Below, one piece after another: positions 22,987 to 31,854 of a DNA stretch of 53,553 nt. The translations under genes were made by a program, and so were the position numbers. The DNA comes from CAZKUN01 sp964555935. GTDB lineage: Bacteria; Armatimonadota; Zipacnadia; Zipacnadales; VGFC01. Position 1 is the stretch's first letter. Each line of letters starts with the position of its first letter. Below the pieces are notes generated by a model. That model did not search any database. It worked only from the letters and a program-made list of their open reading frames with translations, and was not told where the DNA came from. Location: NCBI GenBank assembly GCA_964555935.1, contig CAZKUN010000030.1:1-53553 (forward strand), read 5' to 3'.

Positions 22987-24255
22987 CTACACGGTCGACA
23001 CCTGGGCGCCGATGGAGGCCATTACGTCGGCGAAACCGGGGAAGGTCACGTCGACGGCTTCGGCGCCCTCGATCGTGCTGGTCCCGTCGGCGGCGAGGCC
23101 GGCGACGGCCATGGCCATCGCGATGCGGTGGTCGCCGTAGCTCTCGAATTCGGCGCCCTTGGGATCGCCCCCGTGGATGATGAGCCCGTCTTCGAGTTCC
23201 TCGCACTCAACGCCCATCTTGGCGAGTTCCTGGTGCATGACCGCGATGCGATCGACCTCTTTGACGCGAGCCTGAGGCACGTTGACCAGGCGTGTCTCGC
23301 CGCTCGCGAAGGCACCGGCGACCGCGAGCGCGGGCAAGGCGTCGGGCGTATCGTTCATGTCGATCTCAATGCCGGTGAGGGGCTTGCCCGTGATGGTAGT
23401 GCCTTCGCCCTCGTGGGTGACCTCGCAGCCCATCCCGATCAGCATCTCGATGACGGCCTTGTCGCCTTGGGGATCGGTCATGTCGAGCCCGCGAAGGGTG
23501 ACAGTCGAGCCGGTCACCGCGGCCGCGACGAGCGGGAAGGTTGCGGAGCTGAAGTCGGCCGGGATGCGGCGGCTGAAGGACTCGTACCTCTGGTCGCCGG
23601 CGATGTGGAAGTGGCGGAGGTTCTTATGGCAGTACTCGATGCCGAGGCGGTCGAGCCAGGCGAGAGTCAGCCAGACGTAGGGGGCTTCGTTGAGAATGCC
23701 GACCTTGATCTCGGTGTCCTTGCGCGCCAACGGGCAGTTGATGAGCAAGGCGGATAGGTACTGAGAAGTGATGCAGTCGATGGTCGTGAATCCGCCCTCC
23801 ATCGGACCGCGGACGGCGATCGGCGCCGCGCCGTCGCCGCGGGTTGAGAATGCCAGGGCCCCGAGTTCGTTGAGCGAGTTGATGAGTGGACCGGCCGGGC
23901 GGCGGCGGATCTGCTCGTCGCCGGTGAGGATGGCCCACTCCGTACCGAGCGCGCCGGCGCAGAGGCCGACGCGGAGCGTCGTGCCGGAGTTCTCGACATC
24001 GATCGGCCGAGCGGGAGGAACGATCATGCCGCCCGTGCCCTGGACGATCCAGAAGCCCTCGACGGGCGTGATCTCAGCTCCGAGCGCGCGGCACGTGGTG
24101 ATGGCGGCGCGGGTGTCACGCGAATCGAGCGGCGCGGTGATGTGAGAAGTGCCCTCGGCGAGGGCCGCGAAGAAGACGGCACGGATCGTGTGAGACTTCG
24201 ATCCGGGGATCTCCGCGACGCCGGAGAGGCTTGACGGCTCGACTGTCATCTTCAC
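22987..24255 (-). CDS. aroA: 3-phosphoshikimate 1-carboxyvinyltransferase (EPSP synthase)
   Basis: A 422-residue cytoplasmic enzyme joining shikimate-3-phosphate and PEP to give EPSP, the substrate of chorismate synthase encoded next. The binding motifs are present: PGSKSHTIRA (Lys and Arg of the canonical P-G-S-K-S-x-S-N-R; Asn replaced by Ile), NSGTTLR, RRRPAGPLI, DCITSQYLSALL, NDTPDALPALAVA, RVKEVDRIA and YGDHRIAMA. Start GTG 24255 has CAGGAG 9 bases upstream; the ATG six bases later would be farther from it. A consensus -10 and a strong leader hairpin lie upstream. Confidence 0.93.
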   Translation of the reverse strand: MKMTVEPSSLSGVAEIPGSKSHTIRAVFFAALAEGTSHITAPLDSRDTRAAITTCRALGAEITPVEGFWIVQGTGGMIVPPARPIDVENSGTTLRVGLCAGALGTEWAILTGDEQIRRRPAGPLINSLNELGALAFSTRGDGAAPIAVRGPMEGGFTTIDCITSQYLSALLINCPLARKDTEIKVGILNEAPYVWLTLAWLDRLGIEYCHKNLRHFHIAGDQRYESFSRRIPADFSSATFPLVAAAVTGSTVTLRGLDMTDPQGDKAVIEMLIGMGCEVTHEGEGTTITGKPLTGIEIDMNDTPDALPALAVAGAFASGETRLVNVPQARVKEVDRIAVMHQELAKMGVECEELEDGLIIHGGDPKGAEFESYGDHRIAMAMAVAGLAADGTSTIEGAEAVDVTFPGFADVMASIGAQVSTV

Positions 24256-24300
24256 AGAAAGTGGCTCCTGAGTGGGGCATGGACGGGACGGATGGACGGC

Positions 24301-24339
24301 GACAGGCGTGGAAACTCGCGGAGTTTCCCTGCGCCTGTC
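24301..24339 (-). promoter_or_regulatory. Long hairpin in the aroA leader
   Basis: Outer arms GACAGGCG / CGCCTGTC (24301-24308 with 24332-24339) and inner arms GGAAACTC / GAGTTTCC (24310-24317 with 24321-24328) form a 16-bp interrupted stem with loop GCG, about 45 bases before the aroA start on its transcript. No U-run follows, so it is not an intrinsic terminator; a regulatory leader or a member of the palindrome family are both possible. Confidence 0.45.
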
Positions 24340-24365
24340 CTACGACACCAGACGGCGCGCGTTCG

Positions 24366-24371
24366 ATTATA
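24366..24371 (-). promoter_or_regulatory. Consensus -10 element for aroA
   Basis: The minus strand reads TATAAT at 24371-24366, a perfect -10 match in a GC-rich gap between divergent genes. The -35 region 17-18 bases upstream (TTCTCC or TCTCCA) is weak. Transcription would start near 24360 with a leader of about 105 nt. Confidence 0.4.
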
Positions 24372-24479
24372 ACATACGGTCGAGGGCATGGAGAAGGAGG
24401 GATCGACGGGATTTGGCGAACCCATCTTCGCGTCCGGACGCGGCGCGGACCATAAACGGTTTCAGGAGGGTCAGATACA

Positions 24480-25520
24480 GTGACAGTCTACCGAGCCGCC
24501 ATCGTTGGCTGTGGCCGCATGGGCGGGTTCATCGATGATGAGGTCACGTGGGCGCACAGCGCGATGCTGCCGTACTCGCATGGGGCGGCTTTCGCGCAGA
24601 GCCCGCGGACAGAGCTGGTCGCCGGCTGCGAGCCGAACGAGGAGAAGCGGCAGGCGTGGGGCGAGCGATACGGTGTGGACGCGCTCTACGCGACCATCGA
24701 GGAGATGATGGCGCAAGAGGCGCCCGACATTGTCGCGGTCTGCACGCCGACGGCGACGAGATGCGAAGCCACCCTCGCGGTGGCGGCGGGGAATCCGAAG
24801 CTCGTCTTCATCGAGAAGCCGATAGCGGAATGCCTGCGCGAGGCGGATGAGATGATCGCGGCGTGCAAGGCGGTGGGGGCGCTGACAGCGGTGAACACGA
24901 GCCGCCGGTGGCACCCGATCTGGCACCGGGCGTCGGAGATAATAGCGCGGGGTGAGATTGGGAAGCCGCGGACGGCCGTGGTGTACGGTGTGGCGGGACT
25001 CTCACACAACGGATCGCACCTGATCGACACCCTCAGACACCTTGTTGGTGACGACGTAGATTGGCTGACGGGACACATCGACGATGAGGAGGGGGCCGAG
25101 GGCGAGGATGACTGCGCGGGGCTGGCGCTGGTGCATTTCAAAGGCGGGGCGCACGCTTACGTGAACATGATCGACCCGTCGGTGACGAGCTTTGAGATTG
25201 ACGTCGTCGGCGAGAAAGGCCGGGTGCGAGTGTCGGCAAACGGCCTGGAGGCGGAGTTGTTCACGAGCGGACCGAACCTGGTGGGGCTGGGCCTGAACAA
25301 GCAGCCGTTTCCCCGACCGGTGGACATCCAGCCGACGGCGCTCAACGCGGTCGATGATATCTGCGAATCGCTGGACGAGGGGCGCGAGACGCGTTGCACG
25401 ATGGAGGACGGGCGGGCGGCGCTGGAGATCGCGATGGCGATTCGGGAGTCGCACCGGCGTGGTGGAGCGCGCGTCCAGATGCCGTTTGGCGACCTCGATG
25501 CGCGGATAAAGTCGCCATGA
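24480..25520 (+). CDS. Gfo/Idh/MocA-family oxidoreductase
   Basis: A 346-residue cytoplasmic NAD(P)-dependent dehydrogenase. The Rossmann motif GCGRMGGFIDD lies at residues 10-20, CTPTATRCEATLA and the EKP lysine motif (FIEKPIAECLREAD) follow, then the family domain with TSRRWHPIWHRASE, GLSHNGSHLIDTLRHL and a C-terminal RESHRRGG. A GTG start has AGGAGG about 12 bases upstream. It is transcribed divergently from aroA. It lacks a Tat signal, unlike the paralogue at 877. Substrate unknown. Confidence 0.86.
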   Translation: MTVYRAAIVGCGRMGGFIDDEVTWAHSAMLPYSHGAAFAQSPRTELVAGCEPNEEKRQAWGERYGVDALYATIEEMMAQEAPDIVAVCTPTATRCEATLAVAAGNPKLVFIEKPIAECLREADEMIAACKAVGALTAVNTSRRWHPIWHRASEIIARGEIGKPRTAVVYGVAGLSHNGSHLIDTLRHLVGDDVDWLTGHIDDEEGAEGEDDCAGLALVHFKGGAHAYVNMIDPSVTSFEIDVVGEKGRVRVSANGLEAELFTSGPNLVGLGLNKQPFPRPVDIQPTALNAVDDICESLDEGRETRCTMEDGRAALEIAMAIRESHRRGGARVQMPFGDLDARIKSP

Positions 25521-25594
25521 GAGCGGGGCAGTAGCGGGAACACTGATCCTCCGTGTCGAATTAGCTTCATGATGCCGTCGCGTATGCGAGTCAC

Positions 25595-25631
25595 GGGCCG
25601 GATGGGGCCCCATACGTCCCCCATTCGGCCC
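25595..25631. repeat. Long intergenic hairpin
   Basis: GGGCCGGATGGGG (25595-25607) pairs with CCCCATTCGGCCC (25619-25631) over 13 bp with one mismatch. It lies between the oxidoreductase stop and the hybrid kinase start, with no T-run on either side. It may be an mRNA 3'-end structure. Confidence 0.45.
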
Positions 25632-25692
25632 CTCCGACGGCCCGCTTGGGCGGCGAGCCCGGTTCCAGCCCAACCTCCGCATTGAGGTGGCC

Positions 25693-28296
25693 ATGACGAC
25701 CAGTCCAATCACAAGTCCCCGTGGCGCATCGTGGCGCGCGCCCTGCCTGGTTGCGTTGGCAGCGGCAACGGGCGGCTGCGTCATCGGCTACAGCTACTAC
25801 TCCGTCGTTCGCATGATCAACGTGCACGACCCCCTCCGGCACGCCACGCAGGAAGCTCGCTCCCACGTGCAGTCAAGTCACCTGTGGCTCGAGGAGTACC
25901 TGAGCGGCGATCCGGACCAGTCGATCGACGTCGTGTGGGCGCATTTCGACCGAGCCGAATGGCACGCCACTGCGCTGCTGGAGGGCGGCGAAGAGCAGCA
26001 CGTCACCTACGTGCCGGTGCCTGACCAGCGGTTGCGCGACTTGGCCGAGGACCTGGCCAACTCACTTTCCGCGCTGCGCGCGCTCGCGCGCGAACGGGTG
26101 GAGCACCGCGAGACGTCTGGTGTGGGCACGGCGCGCGACGAGGAGTACGACCGCGCCTACGACTCGGTGATCGGTCAGACGGAACGGGTCGGCATGCGGG
26201 TGGACGAGCTGAAGGCGTGGGAGCTGGTCCGGTACTGGTACACGCAAGCCGCGCTCATCACCGGCTGGGTCTCAATATCGCTGTACGTGCTGTTTACGCT
26301 CCGACGCAACGCTCTCCGGCAGCGCCGGCATGTGGCCGAACTCGAGGGGTCCGCAGCCGCTCTTCGGGAGAGCGAAGAGCGCTACCGCGGGCTTTTCGAC
26401 ACCGTGCACGAGGGGTTCGCGCTGCACGACATGATCTTCGACGATGATGGCCGGGCGGTGGACTACCGCTTCGTGGAGGTCAACCCGGCGTTCGAGAAAC
26501 TGACGGGGCTGATTCGGAGCGACGTCGTCGGTCGAACAGTTCGTGACGTGATCCCGGACGTCGAAGAGACCTGGATCCAGCGTTACGGCCAAGTCGTCAT
26601 GACCGGGGAGCCGGTTGAGTTCGAGCAATCTGCCGCGCCGCTCGGTCAGCATTACCATGTGTCGGCCTTCCGTCCACGGGAGGGACAGTTCGCGTGCATG
26701 TTCATTGACACCACCGAACACGTCAGGGCCCGCGCGGAAGTGACCCGGGCCCGCGACCGCGCGCAGATGTACGTCGATGTCGCGAACGTCATGCTTCTCG
26801 TGCTGGACCGGAGCGGCAGCATTGAACTGATAAACCCGAAGGGCTGCGACGTGCTGGGCTATGATGCCGACGAATTGCTGGGTAAGAACTGGTTTGACCT
26901 GTGCCTGCCGGAGGACACCCGAGAGGCGGTGCGAGAGGACTTCTTCCGGATCCTAGCCGGCGAGGCCGATCTGCTGGCCTACTACGAGAACCCGATCGTG
27001 CGGCAAAACGGCGAGATCCGGCAGATGGCGTGGCACAACACGGTCACTCGCGACGATGAGGGCAACGTGACGGGGACGCTGTCGTCGGGTGAAGACGTCA
27101 CCGACCGGCTGCGTGCCGAAGAGGAGCGGCGCGCGCTAGACCTGCAGCTTCAGGAACTCAGGCGACTCGAGAGCCTGGGCGTGCTGGCCGGCGGCGTGGC
27201 CCACGAGTTCAACAGCCTGCTGACAGGCGTGATCGGCAACACGGCGCTCGCGCAGGCAGAGGTGGCCGAGGATTCGGTGGTGCGCGAGTTGCTCGAGGGC
27301 GCCGAATCGGCGGCAACGCGCGCGGCTGAGCTGTCGAAACAGATGCTCGCGTTCTCAGGTGGAGGGAAGTTTGTCGTAGGCCCTTCTAATCTGTCGGCAC
27401 TCGTTGTGGGATCGGTATCGCAGATCGAGGAGTTGCTGCCCACAGGCGCGGGCCTGAAGACGGACTTGGACGCCACCATCCCAGACGTCGCCGCCGACGA
27501 GGTGCAGATCCGACAGTTGCTGATGGGCCTGGCCGCGAACGCGGCCGAGGCGATCGACGGCGACGGCACGGTTACGATCGGGACCCGCGTTGTGAATGCG
27601 GACGAGGACTATCTGTCCCACACGTACATCGATGACGTTCTCCCGGCCGGCCAGTATGTCGCCCTATCGGTGACCGACGACGGCGCGGGAATGGATGAGG
27701 AGACGCAGCAGCGGGCGTTCGAACCGTTCTTCTCGACCAAGTTTACGGGGCGGGGCTTGGGCCTGGCGGCGGTGCTGGGCATTGCGCGCGGGCACTCCGG
27801 AGCCATTGACGTGGCGAGCGCGCCGGGCGAGGGCACGACGGTTACGGTACTGTTGCCCGTGATGGAGTCCCCCGCGACGGAGACGGGCGCCGGGCAGGCT
27901 TCAGAGGACGCGCCGCGTAGCGACGGCGGCGAGCGACTGATTCTCGTTGCGGACGATGAGGAGAGCGTTCTGAGCGTGTCGCGGCGGGGACTGGAGGCGG
28001 CGGGCTACGGCGTCGTCACCGCGGAGGATGGCCCGGAGGCGGTTGAGCTGTTCCGCGAGCATGCCGGCTCGATCGCGCTGTGCCTCATTGACATATCGAT
28101 GCCGACGATGGATGGGCGCGAGGTCAGTCGAGAGATACGGGCACTTCGCCCCGACGTGCCGGTCCTGATGACGAGCGGCTACACGCAGGATGAACTCGAC
28201 CAGGGGCCCGTCACCGAGGGATCGGCGGGGTTTATACAGAAGCCATTCGTGCCGCGACAACTAGTTGAGCGCGTCCGGGAGATCATCGGCGAGTAG
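25693..28296 (+). CDS. Membrane hybrid sensor histidine kinase (2 TM, 2 PAS, HK, receiver)
   Basis: An 867-residue inner-membrane sensor. TM helices at about 15-40 and 184-204 bracket a periplasmic helical domain (about 45-180). PAS 1 spans about 228-345 (YRGLFDTVHEGFALHD...FIDTTEHV) and PAS 2 about 362-475 (VMLLVLDRSGSIELINPKG...SSGEDVTDR). The H-box GGVAHEFNSLLTGVIGN holds the phosphorylated His504, followed by an ATPase domain with LAANAAEAI (N-box), DDGAGMDEE (G1) and GRGLGLAAV (G2). The receiver (about 748-867) has the acidic pair ADDEE and the phosphoacceptor Asp800 in LIDISMPTMDG. ATG 25693 has GAGG five bases upstream. No cognate output regulator is adjacent. Confidence 0.93.
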   Translation: MTTSPITSPRGASWRAPCLVALAAATGGCVIGYSYYSVVRMINVHDPLRHATQEARSHVQSSHLWLEEYLSGDPDQSIDVVWAHFDRAEWHATALLEGGEEQHVTYVPVPDQRLRDLAEDLANSLSALRALARERVEHRETSGVGTARDEEYDRAYDSVIGQTERVGMRVDELKAWELVRYWYTQAALITGWVSISLYVLFTLRRNALRQRRHVAELEGSAAALRESEERYRGLFDTVHEGFALHDMIFDDDGRAVDYRFVEVNPAFEKLTGLIRSDVVGRTVRDVIPDVEETWIQRYGQVVMTGEPVEFEQSAAPLGQHYHVSAFRPREGQFACMFIDTTEHVRARAEVTRARDRAQMYVDVANVMLLVLDRSGSIELINPKGCDVLGYDADELLGKNWFDLCLPEDTREAVREDFFRILAGEADLLAYYENPIVRQNGEIRQMAWHNTVTRDDEGNVTGTLSSGEDVTDRLRAEEERRALDLQLQELRRLESLGVLAGGVAHEFNSLLTGVIGNTALAQAEVAEDSVVRELLEGAESAATRAAELSKQMLAFSGGGKFVVGPSNLSALVVGSVSQIEELLPTGAGLKTDLDATIPDVAADEVQIRQLLMGLAANAAEAIDGDGTVTIGTRVVNADEDYLSHTYIDDVLPAGQYVALSVTDDGAGMDEETQQRAFEPFFSTKFTGRGLGLAAVLGIARGHSGAIDVASAPGEGTTVTVLLPVMESPATETGAGQASEDAPRSDGGERLILVADDEESVLSVSRRGLEAAGYGVVTAEDGPEAVELFREHAGSIALCLIDISMPTMDGREVSREIRALRPDVPVLMTSGYTQDELDQGPVTEGSAGFIQKPFVPRQLVERVREIIGE

Positions 28297-28302
28297 GCGC
28301 CG

Positions 28303-28323
28303 GCTCCCGCGAGCGCCGGGAGC
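28303..28323. repeat. Short intergenic inverted repeat
   Basis: Stem GCTCCCG / CGGGAGC (28303-28309 with 28317-28323) between the kinase stop and the ROK gene start. Too close to the next start (6 bases) to be an independent terminator; it partly overlaps the expected ribosome-binding region. Confidence 0.4.
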
Positions 28324-28328
28324 GTTTC

Positions 28329-29303
28329 ATGGGTGAGCAGACGGCCCCCCCGACATACCACCTGACCGTCGACATCGGTGGCACGAAGACTGCTTGCGCG
28401 CTGGCCACCTCGGCCGGCGAGATGCTCGCGCGCAAGGAACATCCCACGCCGGTTCAGGATGGGCCCGAGGCATGTCTCGCTCGCATCGCCAAGGCGTCGC
28501 GAGAGCTGCTGACCTCAGCGACAGCTGCGCCGACTTCGATCGGCGTCGCCGTCGGCGGCCCGCTCGACAGCGCGGCGGGCGTCGTCTACTCGCCGCCGAA
28601 CCTCCCGGGCTGGGATGGGGTCGGGGTGAAGGCGTTCCTCGAGGGCGAGTTTGGGCTGCCGACATACGTCGAGAATGATGCGAACGCGGGAGCGCTGGCG
28701 GAGCGGGCGTTTGGGGCTGCGCGAGACTGCGACAATGTGGTCTATCTGACGCTCGGAACGGGAATCGGCGGGGGAATCATCGTCGAGGGCAAGCTATTCC
28801 GAGGCACAACCGACGACGCCGGGGAGCTGGGTCACGCGACCATCGTGCCGGATGGGCCGGAGTGTCTGTGCGGGAAGCGCGGGTGTCTGGAGGCGCTGGT
28901 CGCGGGACCGGCGATTGGGGCGCGCGCCCGGCGAATGGCCGACGCGGATCCCGGAAGCATCATGAACGTGCTGGCCTCGCACGAGCTGGGCGGGATCACC
29001 TCGCAGACGGCGCTCGAGGCGGCCAGGCAGGGCGACAAGTCGGCGCTTGAGGTCTGGCGCGAGACGGGGTACTACCTGGGAATTGGGATTGGGAATCTGG
29101 TGCAGACGCTGAACCCGGAGATCGTGGTTCTCGGCACGATCGCGGTTCACGCGCGGGACGTGCTGATGGACCACGTGAAGGCCTCGGCGAAGCAGCACGC
29201 GTGGCCGCGAGCGTGGGAGGCTGTGAGGATCGCACCGGCGAAGTTGGGCACCCAGGTCGGCGACCTTGCGGCGCTGTGCTGCGCGCTGAACGCGGGGAAT
29301 TGA
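28329..29303 (+). CDS. ROK-family sugar kinase (glucokinase-like)
   Basis: A 324-residue cytoplasmic kinase. The phosphate-1 motif VDIGGTKTACAL (residues 14-25), the sugar-site YVENDANAGALAE, the phosphate-2 block LTLGTGIGGGII, the ROK signature Glu-Leu-Gly-His (GELGHATI) and the zinc-binding ECLCGKRGCLEAL are all present. It phosphorylates glucose, N-acetylmannosamine or a related hexose; family data do not settle which. A SIS-domain isomerase gene follows after 9 bases, then a propeller protein, so a sugar-phosphate operon is likely. Confidence 0.92.
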   Translation: MGEQTAPPTYHLTVDIGGTKTACALATSAGEMLARKEHPTPVQDGPEACLARIAKASRELLTSATAAPTSIGVAVGGPLDSAAGVVYSPPNLPGWDGVGVKAFLEGEFGLPTYVENDANAGALAERAFGAARDCDNVVYLTLGTGIGGGIIVEGKLFRGTTDDAGELGHATIVPDGPECLCGKRGCLEALVAGPAIGARARRMADADPGSIMNVLASHELGGITSQTALEAARQGDKSALEVWRETGYYLGIGIGNLVQTLNPEIVVLGTIAVHARDVLMDHVKASAKQHAWPRAWEAVRIAPAKLGTQVGDLAALCCALNAGN

Positions 29304-29312
29304 GGGCGACAC

Positions 29313-29879
29313 GTGCAAGAGAAACTGCGTGGTGATTTGACGGAATCGATGGCGGCGATCGAGGCCACAATCGCGACATGCCTGCCCGACGTGACGGCGG
29401 CGGCGGAGGCGGTGGTGGAATGCTATCGCGCGGGCGGGAAAGTGCTCATCGCGGGGAACGGCGGCAGCGCCGCCGACGCGCAACACTTCGCGGGCGAGAT
29501 GCTGGGGTGGTTCCTGGACAGGGAGCGCCGCCCGCTTCCGGCAATCGCGTTGACGACGGACACATCCGTGCTGACGAGCATTGCCAACGACGCGTCGGTT
29601 GAGGCAATCTTCGCCCGGCAAGTTGAGGGGCATGGTCAGGCGGGGGACGCGTTCATCGGCATTAGCACGAGCGGAGCGTCGGCGAATATCCTTGAGGCGA
29701 TGAAGACCGCGAAGGCGCTCGGCATGACGACGATCGCGCTGTGTGGAAAGCCTGGGAGCCCGATCGCGGAGTCGGTTGACATCGCTATTTCGGTGCCGGC
29801 GGAGTTGACGCCACATATACAAATCGCGCACGCGTCGGTATTGCATGGGATATGCAGGATGGTGGATGAGGAGTCGTAG
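29313..29879 (+). CDS. gmhA: SIS-domain phosphosugar isomerase, GmhA-like (sedoheptulose-7-phosphate isomerase)
   Basis: A 188-residue protein close in length to GmhA (about 190), which converts sedoheptulose-7-phosphate to D-glycero-D-manno-heptose-7-phosphate, the first step to ADP-heptose. GNGGSAADAQHFAGEM (residues 50-65), LTTDTSVLTSIAND, GISTSGASANILEAM and the active-site-type TPHIQIAHASVLHGI are visible. The GTG start is 9 bases after the ROK gene. A PfkB/HldE-like kinase and a HAD phosphatase, which could supply later heptose steps, are encoded at 47204-50075. Confidence 0.88.
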   Translation: MQEKLRGDLTESMAAIEATIATCLPDVTAAAEAVVECYRAGGKVLIAGNGGSAADAQHFAGEMLGWFLDRERRPLPAIALTTDTSVLTSIANDASVEAIFARQVEGHGQAGDAFIGISTSGASANILEAMKTAKALGMTTIALCGKPGSPIAESVDIAISVPAELTPHIQIAHASVLHGICRMVDEES

Positions 29880-29883
29880 GAAC

Positions 29884-29908
29884 GGCATGCCGGCAGGGAT
29901 GCCGGCGG
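29884..29908. repeat. Variable-stem palindrome, GGGA-loop class
   Basis: Stem GCCGGCA / TGCCGGC (29889-29895 with 29900-29906) around GGGA, of the same type as 17685 and 18729. It follows the gmhA stop within 10 bases. Confidence 0.6.
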
Positions 29909-29936
29909 TCCAGTCAGCGACATGAGGAGAGGCAGC

Positions 29937-30926
29937 ATGTATTCGACAGACCCAAGCGCGGCGGGATCCAAGTACATGGGACTGCCGCCGCTGTTTGACC
30001 CGAAGGTCGGAGTCACCGTGGTGGAGGCGCTTGGCACGGGCGACGGACACTGGGCCGGCGCGCCGGTGGTGCAATATGATGCGAAGGATGGGCGGTTCCT
30101 GCTTGCGTATCGGATTCGGCAACCGCGGCCGATTCGCGGTGGCGAATCGCGGATTGCGGCGAGCGATGATGGGATCACGTTCACCGACATCTGGGCCATG
30201 CAGAGGGACGACCTCGACAGCCAGTCGATTGAGAAGTGCGCGGCCTTCCGGTGTCTCGACGGGAAGCTCCGGCACTACATCAGCTACGTGGACAGCGAGA
30301 CGAACAAATGGCGCGTGGACTTCCTCGAGGGGGACGGCGTCGAGGACCTCGATCCCGCGAGCCGGACGAGGGTTCTGACGGCGGACGACATCGGCGCGGA
30401 GGGCGTGAAGGACCCGTACGTGGTCTGCATCGGCGGGGTGTACCACATGCTGCTGAGCTACGCGCCGATCCCGCGGCAGGCGACGGATGACCAGCTCGGC
30501 ACGATGCACGCGACGGGCGACATTTACAACACCGGCGTGACGACCTCAGAGACAGGGCTGGCGACGAGCGTTGACGGCGTGAACTGGGAATGGCAAGGCA
30601 ACATCATGCGGCCGGGCGCGGGATGGGACGCTTACTGCGCGCGGATCGGCAGCGTGATGTACGTGCCGCCGGTGTGGGTAGCGTTCTACGATGGCAGCGC
30701 GTCAGTGGAGGAGAACTACGAGGAGCAGGCGGGGATCGCGGTGAGCCCCGATCTGCGCGACTTCACGAGCATCACGCCCGACGGCCCGTGGGTGCAATCC
30801 GAAGGCGGCTCGCGCTGCGTGCGGTACGTGGATGCGCTGGACTTGGGCGACAGGATCCACTACTACTACGAGATGGCGAGAGTCGACGGCTCGCATGAGT
30901 TAAGGGTGAACGTGGTTGGGAAGTGA
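29937..30926 (+). CDS. GH43/GH130-type five-bladed beta-propeller protein
   Basis: A 329-residue protein without signal peptide. ATG at 29937 has GAGGAGAGG upstream and is preferred to the ATG at 29922 that overlaps that site. Propeller blades are marked by HWAGAPVVQYDAKDGRFLLAYR, RIAASDDGITFTDIW, YISYVDSETNKW, EGVKDPYVVCIGGVYHMLL (cf. the G-x-x-D-P-x-v motif), ATSVDGVNWEWQG and GIAVSPDLRDF. GH130 members are phosphorylases of mannosides, GH43 members arabinofuranosidases or xylosidases; cytoplasmic location and position after kinase and isomerase genes would suit a phosphorylase or oligosaccharide hydrolase, but this is inference. Confidence 0.68.
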   Translation: MYSTDPSAAGSKYMGLPPLFDPKVGVTVVEALGTGDGHWAGAPVVQYDAKDGRFLLAYRIRQPRPIRGGESRIAASDDGITFTDIWAMQRDDLDSQSIEKCAAFRCLDGKLRHYISYVDSETNKWRVDFLEGDGVEDLDPASRTRVLTADDIGAEGVKDPYVVCIGGVYHMLLSYAPIPRQATDDQLGTMHATGDIYNTGVTTSETGLATSVDGVNWEWQGNIMRPGAGWDAYCARIGSVMYVPPVWVAFYDGSASVEENYEEQAGIAVSPDLRDFTSITPDGPWVQSEGGSRCVRYVDALDLGDRIHYYYEMARVDGSHELRVNVVGK

Positions 30927-30959
30927 CCTTGCGGTCGGTGGGCGACAGCGTCGGGTCTA

Positions 30960-30989
30960 GCCTGCACCGGCGAGGGCGCCGGTGCTACG
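30960..30989. repeat. Variable-stem palindrome, AGGG-loop class
   Basis: A 9-bp stem GCACCGGCG / CGCCGGTGC (30964-30972 with 30977-30985) around AGGG, followed by TACGCG. In reverse it reads CGCGTAGCA, the same frame as 7533. Confidence 0.75.
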
Positions 30990-31007
30990 CGTGGTCGGGG
31001 ATAGGCG

Positions 31008-31037
31008 GACGGCATCGCGGCTGAAGCCGCTCCTACA
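31008..31037. repeat. Variable-stem palindrome, GGCTGAAGCC class
   Basis: GGACGGCATCGCGGCTGAAG followed by CCGCTCCTACA; stem GCGGCT / AGCCGC (31017-31022 with 31025-31030). In tandem with the copy at 30960, between two convergent genes. Confidence 0.75.
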
Positions 31038-31083
31038 AGGGATTGGGCACAGGGATACAGGGGATTGGGAGCGGGGAGGATGA

Positions 31084-31854
31084 CTAGGGTTTGGTGGCGA
31101 CGATCAGGAGTTCGCGGGAGTCTGGGCGGAAGGGTCCCCAGTGGTAGCCGCCGTAGGTCTCGGTGATGTGGAGGCCGGCGCGGGTGAACATGGCGCGGAG
31201 TTCGTGGAGGTGGAAGGCGCGGATCGAGGCCTGGTGCAGCATGCGACCGGTGCCGGCGCAGCGGAACACGCTCACCAGTCGGTCGCCCGACTCATCAACA
31301 TCACACTCAAGCCAGACCGCGCCGCCGCTCTCGACCGGGACGATCTCCGAAAACGGTAGGTGCGAGAGCTGGAAAGCCCGGTTGCGGGTGTCGAGCAGGA
31401 ACCTCCCGCCCGGCGACAGGCATCGCGTGACCTCGCGCAGTATGGCCTCGTTGGCATCGTCAGATTCCATGTAGCCGAAGCTGTTGAAGAGGCAGATTAC
31501 CGCATCGAACGCGCCCGATGGAAAGGGCATGAGCGAGGCGTCGCCCTGGACGACCGACGCGGGAGCCCGCGCGGCACGCGAGGCGGCCGTAGCGCGGCTG
31601 ACCATGAGCTGGGATGCATCGATTCCGGTGACGCAGTGGCCCCGTTTGGCGAGCGGGACGAGGTGACGACCGTGGCCGCAGCAGAGATCGAGGACGCGAC
31701 CGGGGCGCCACGCGCGCATCATGCTGTCGAGCGCGTCGACCTGGTATTGGGTGACCTCCTGCCCCGGGAAGAAGGCCAGGCGCAGGGAATCGGGGTTCTC
31801 GAAGAAGCTGCGCCACCATGGATCGGCGGCGGCCTCGTCAGTGGGTCGTTTCAT
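31084..31854 (-). CDS. Class I SAM-dependent methyltransferase
   Basis: A 256-residue cytoplasmic protein with a methyltransferase Rossmann fold: motif I VLDLCCGHGRHLVPLA (around residue 53), the acidic motif II GIDASQLMV, QGDASLMPF and the post-III RCLSPGGRFLLDT. Substrate unknown. Its start overlaps the 3' end of the histidine kinase gene by 17 bases, so the two are probably co-translated. A second, unrelated-looking methyltransferase is encoded at 39210. Confidence 0.86.
   Translation of the reverse strand: MKRPTDEAAADPWWRSFFENPDSLRLAFFPGQEVTQYQVDALDSMMRAWRPGRVLDLCCGHGRHLVPLAKRGHCVTGIDASQLMVSRATAASRAARAPASVVQGDASLMPFPSGAFDAVICLFNSFGYMESDDANEAILREVTRCLSPGGRFLLDTRNRAFQLSHLPFSEIVPVESGGAVWLECDVDESGDRLVSVFRCAGTGRMLHQASIRAFHLHELRAMFTRAGLHITETYGGYHWGPFRPDSRELLIVATKP

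Noticed and set aside
28794..30509. A 571-residue minus-strand frame opposite the ROK, gmhA and propeller genes
   Set aside because: An Arg/His-rich shadow typical of high-GC third-position bias; the plus-strand genes have strong family motifs.
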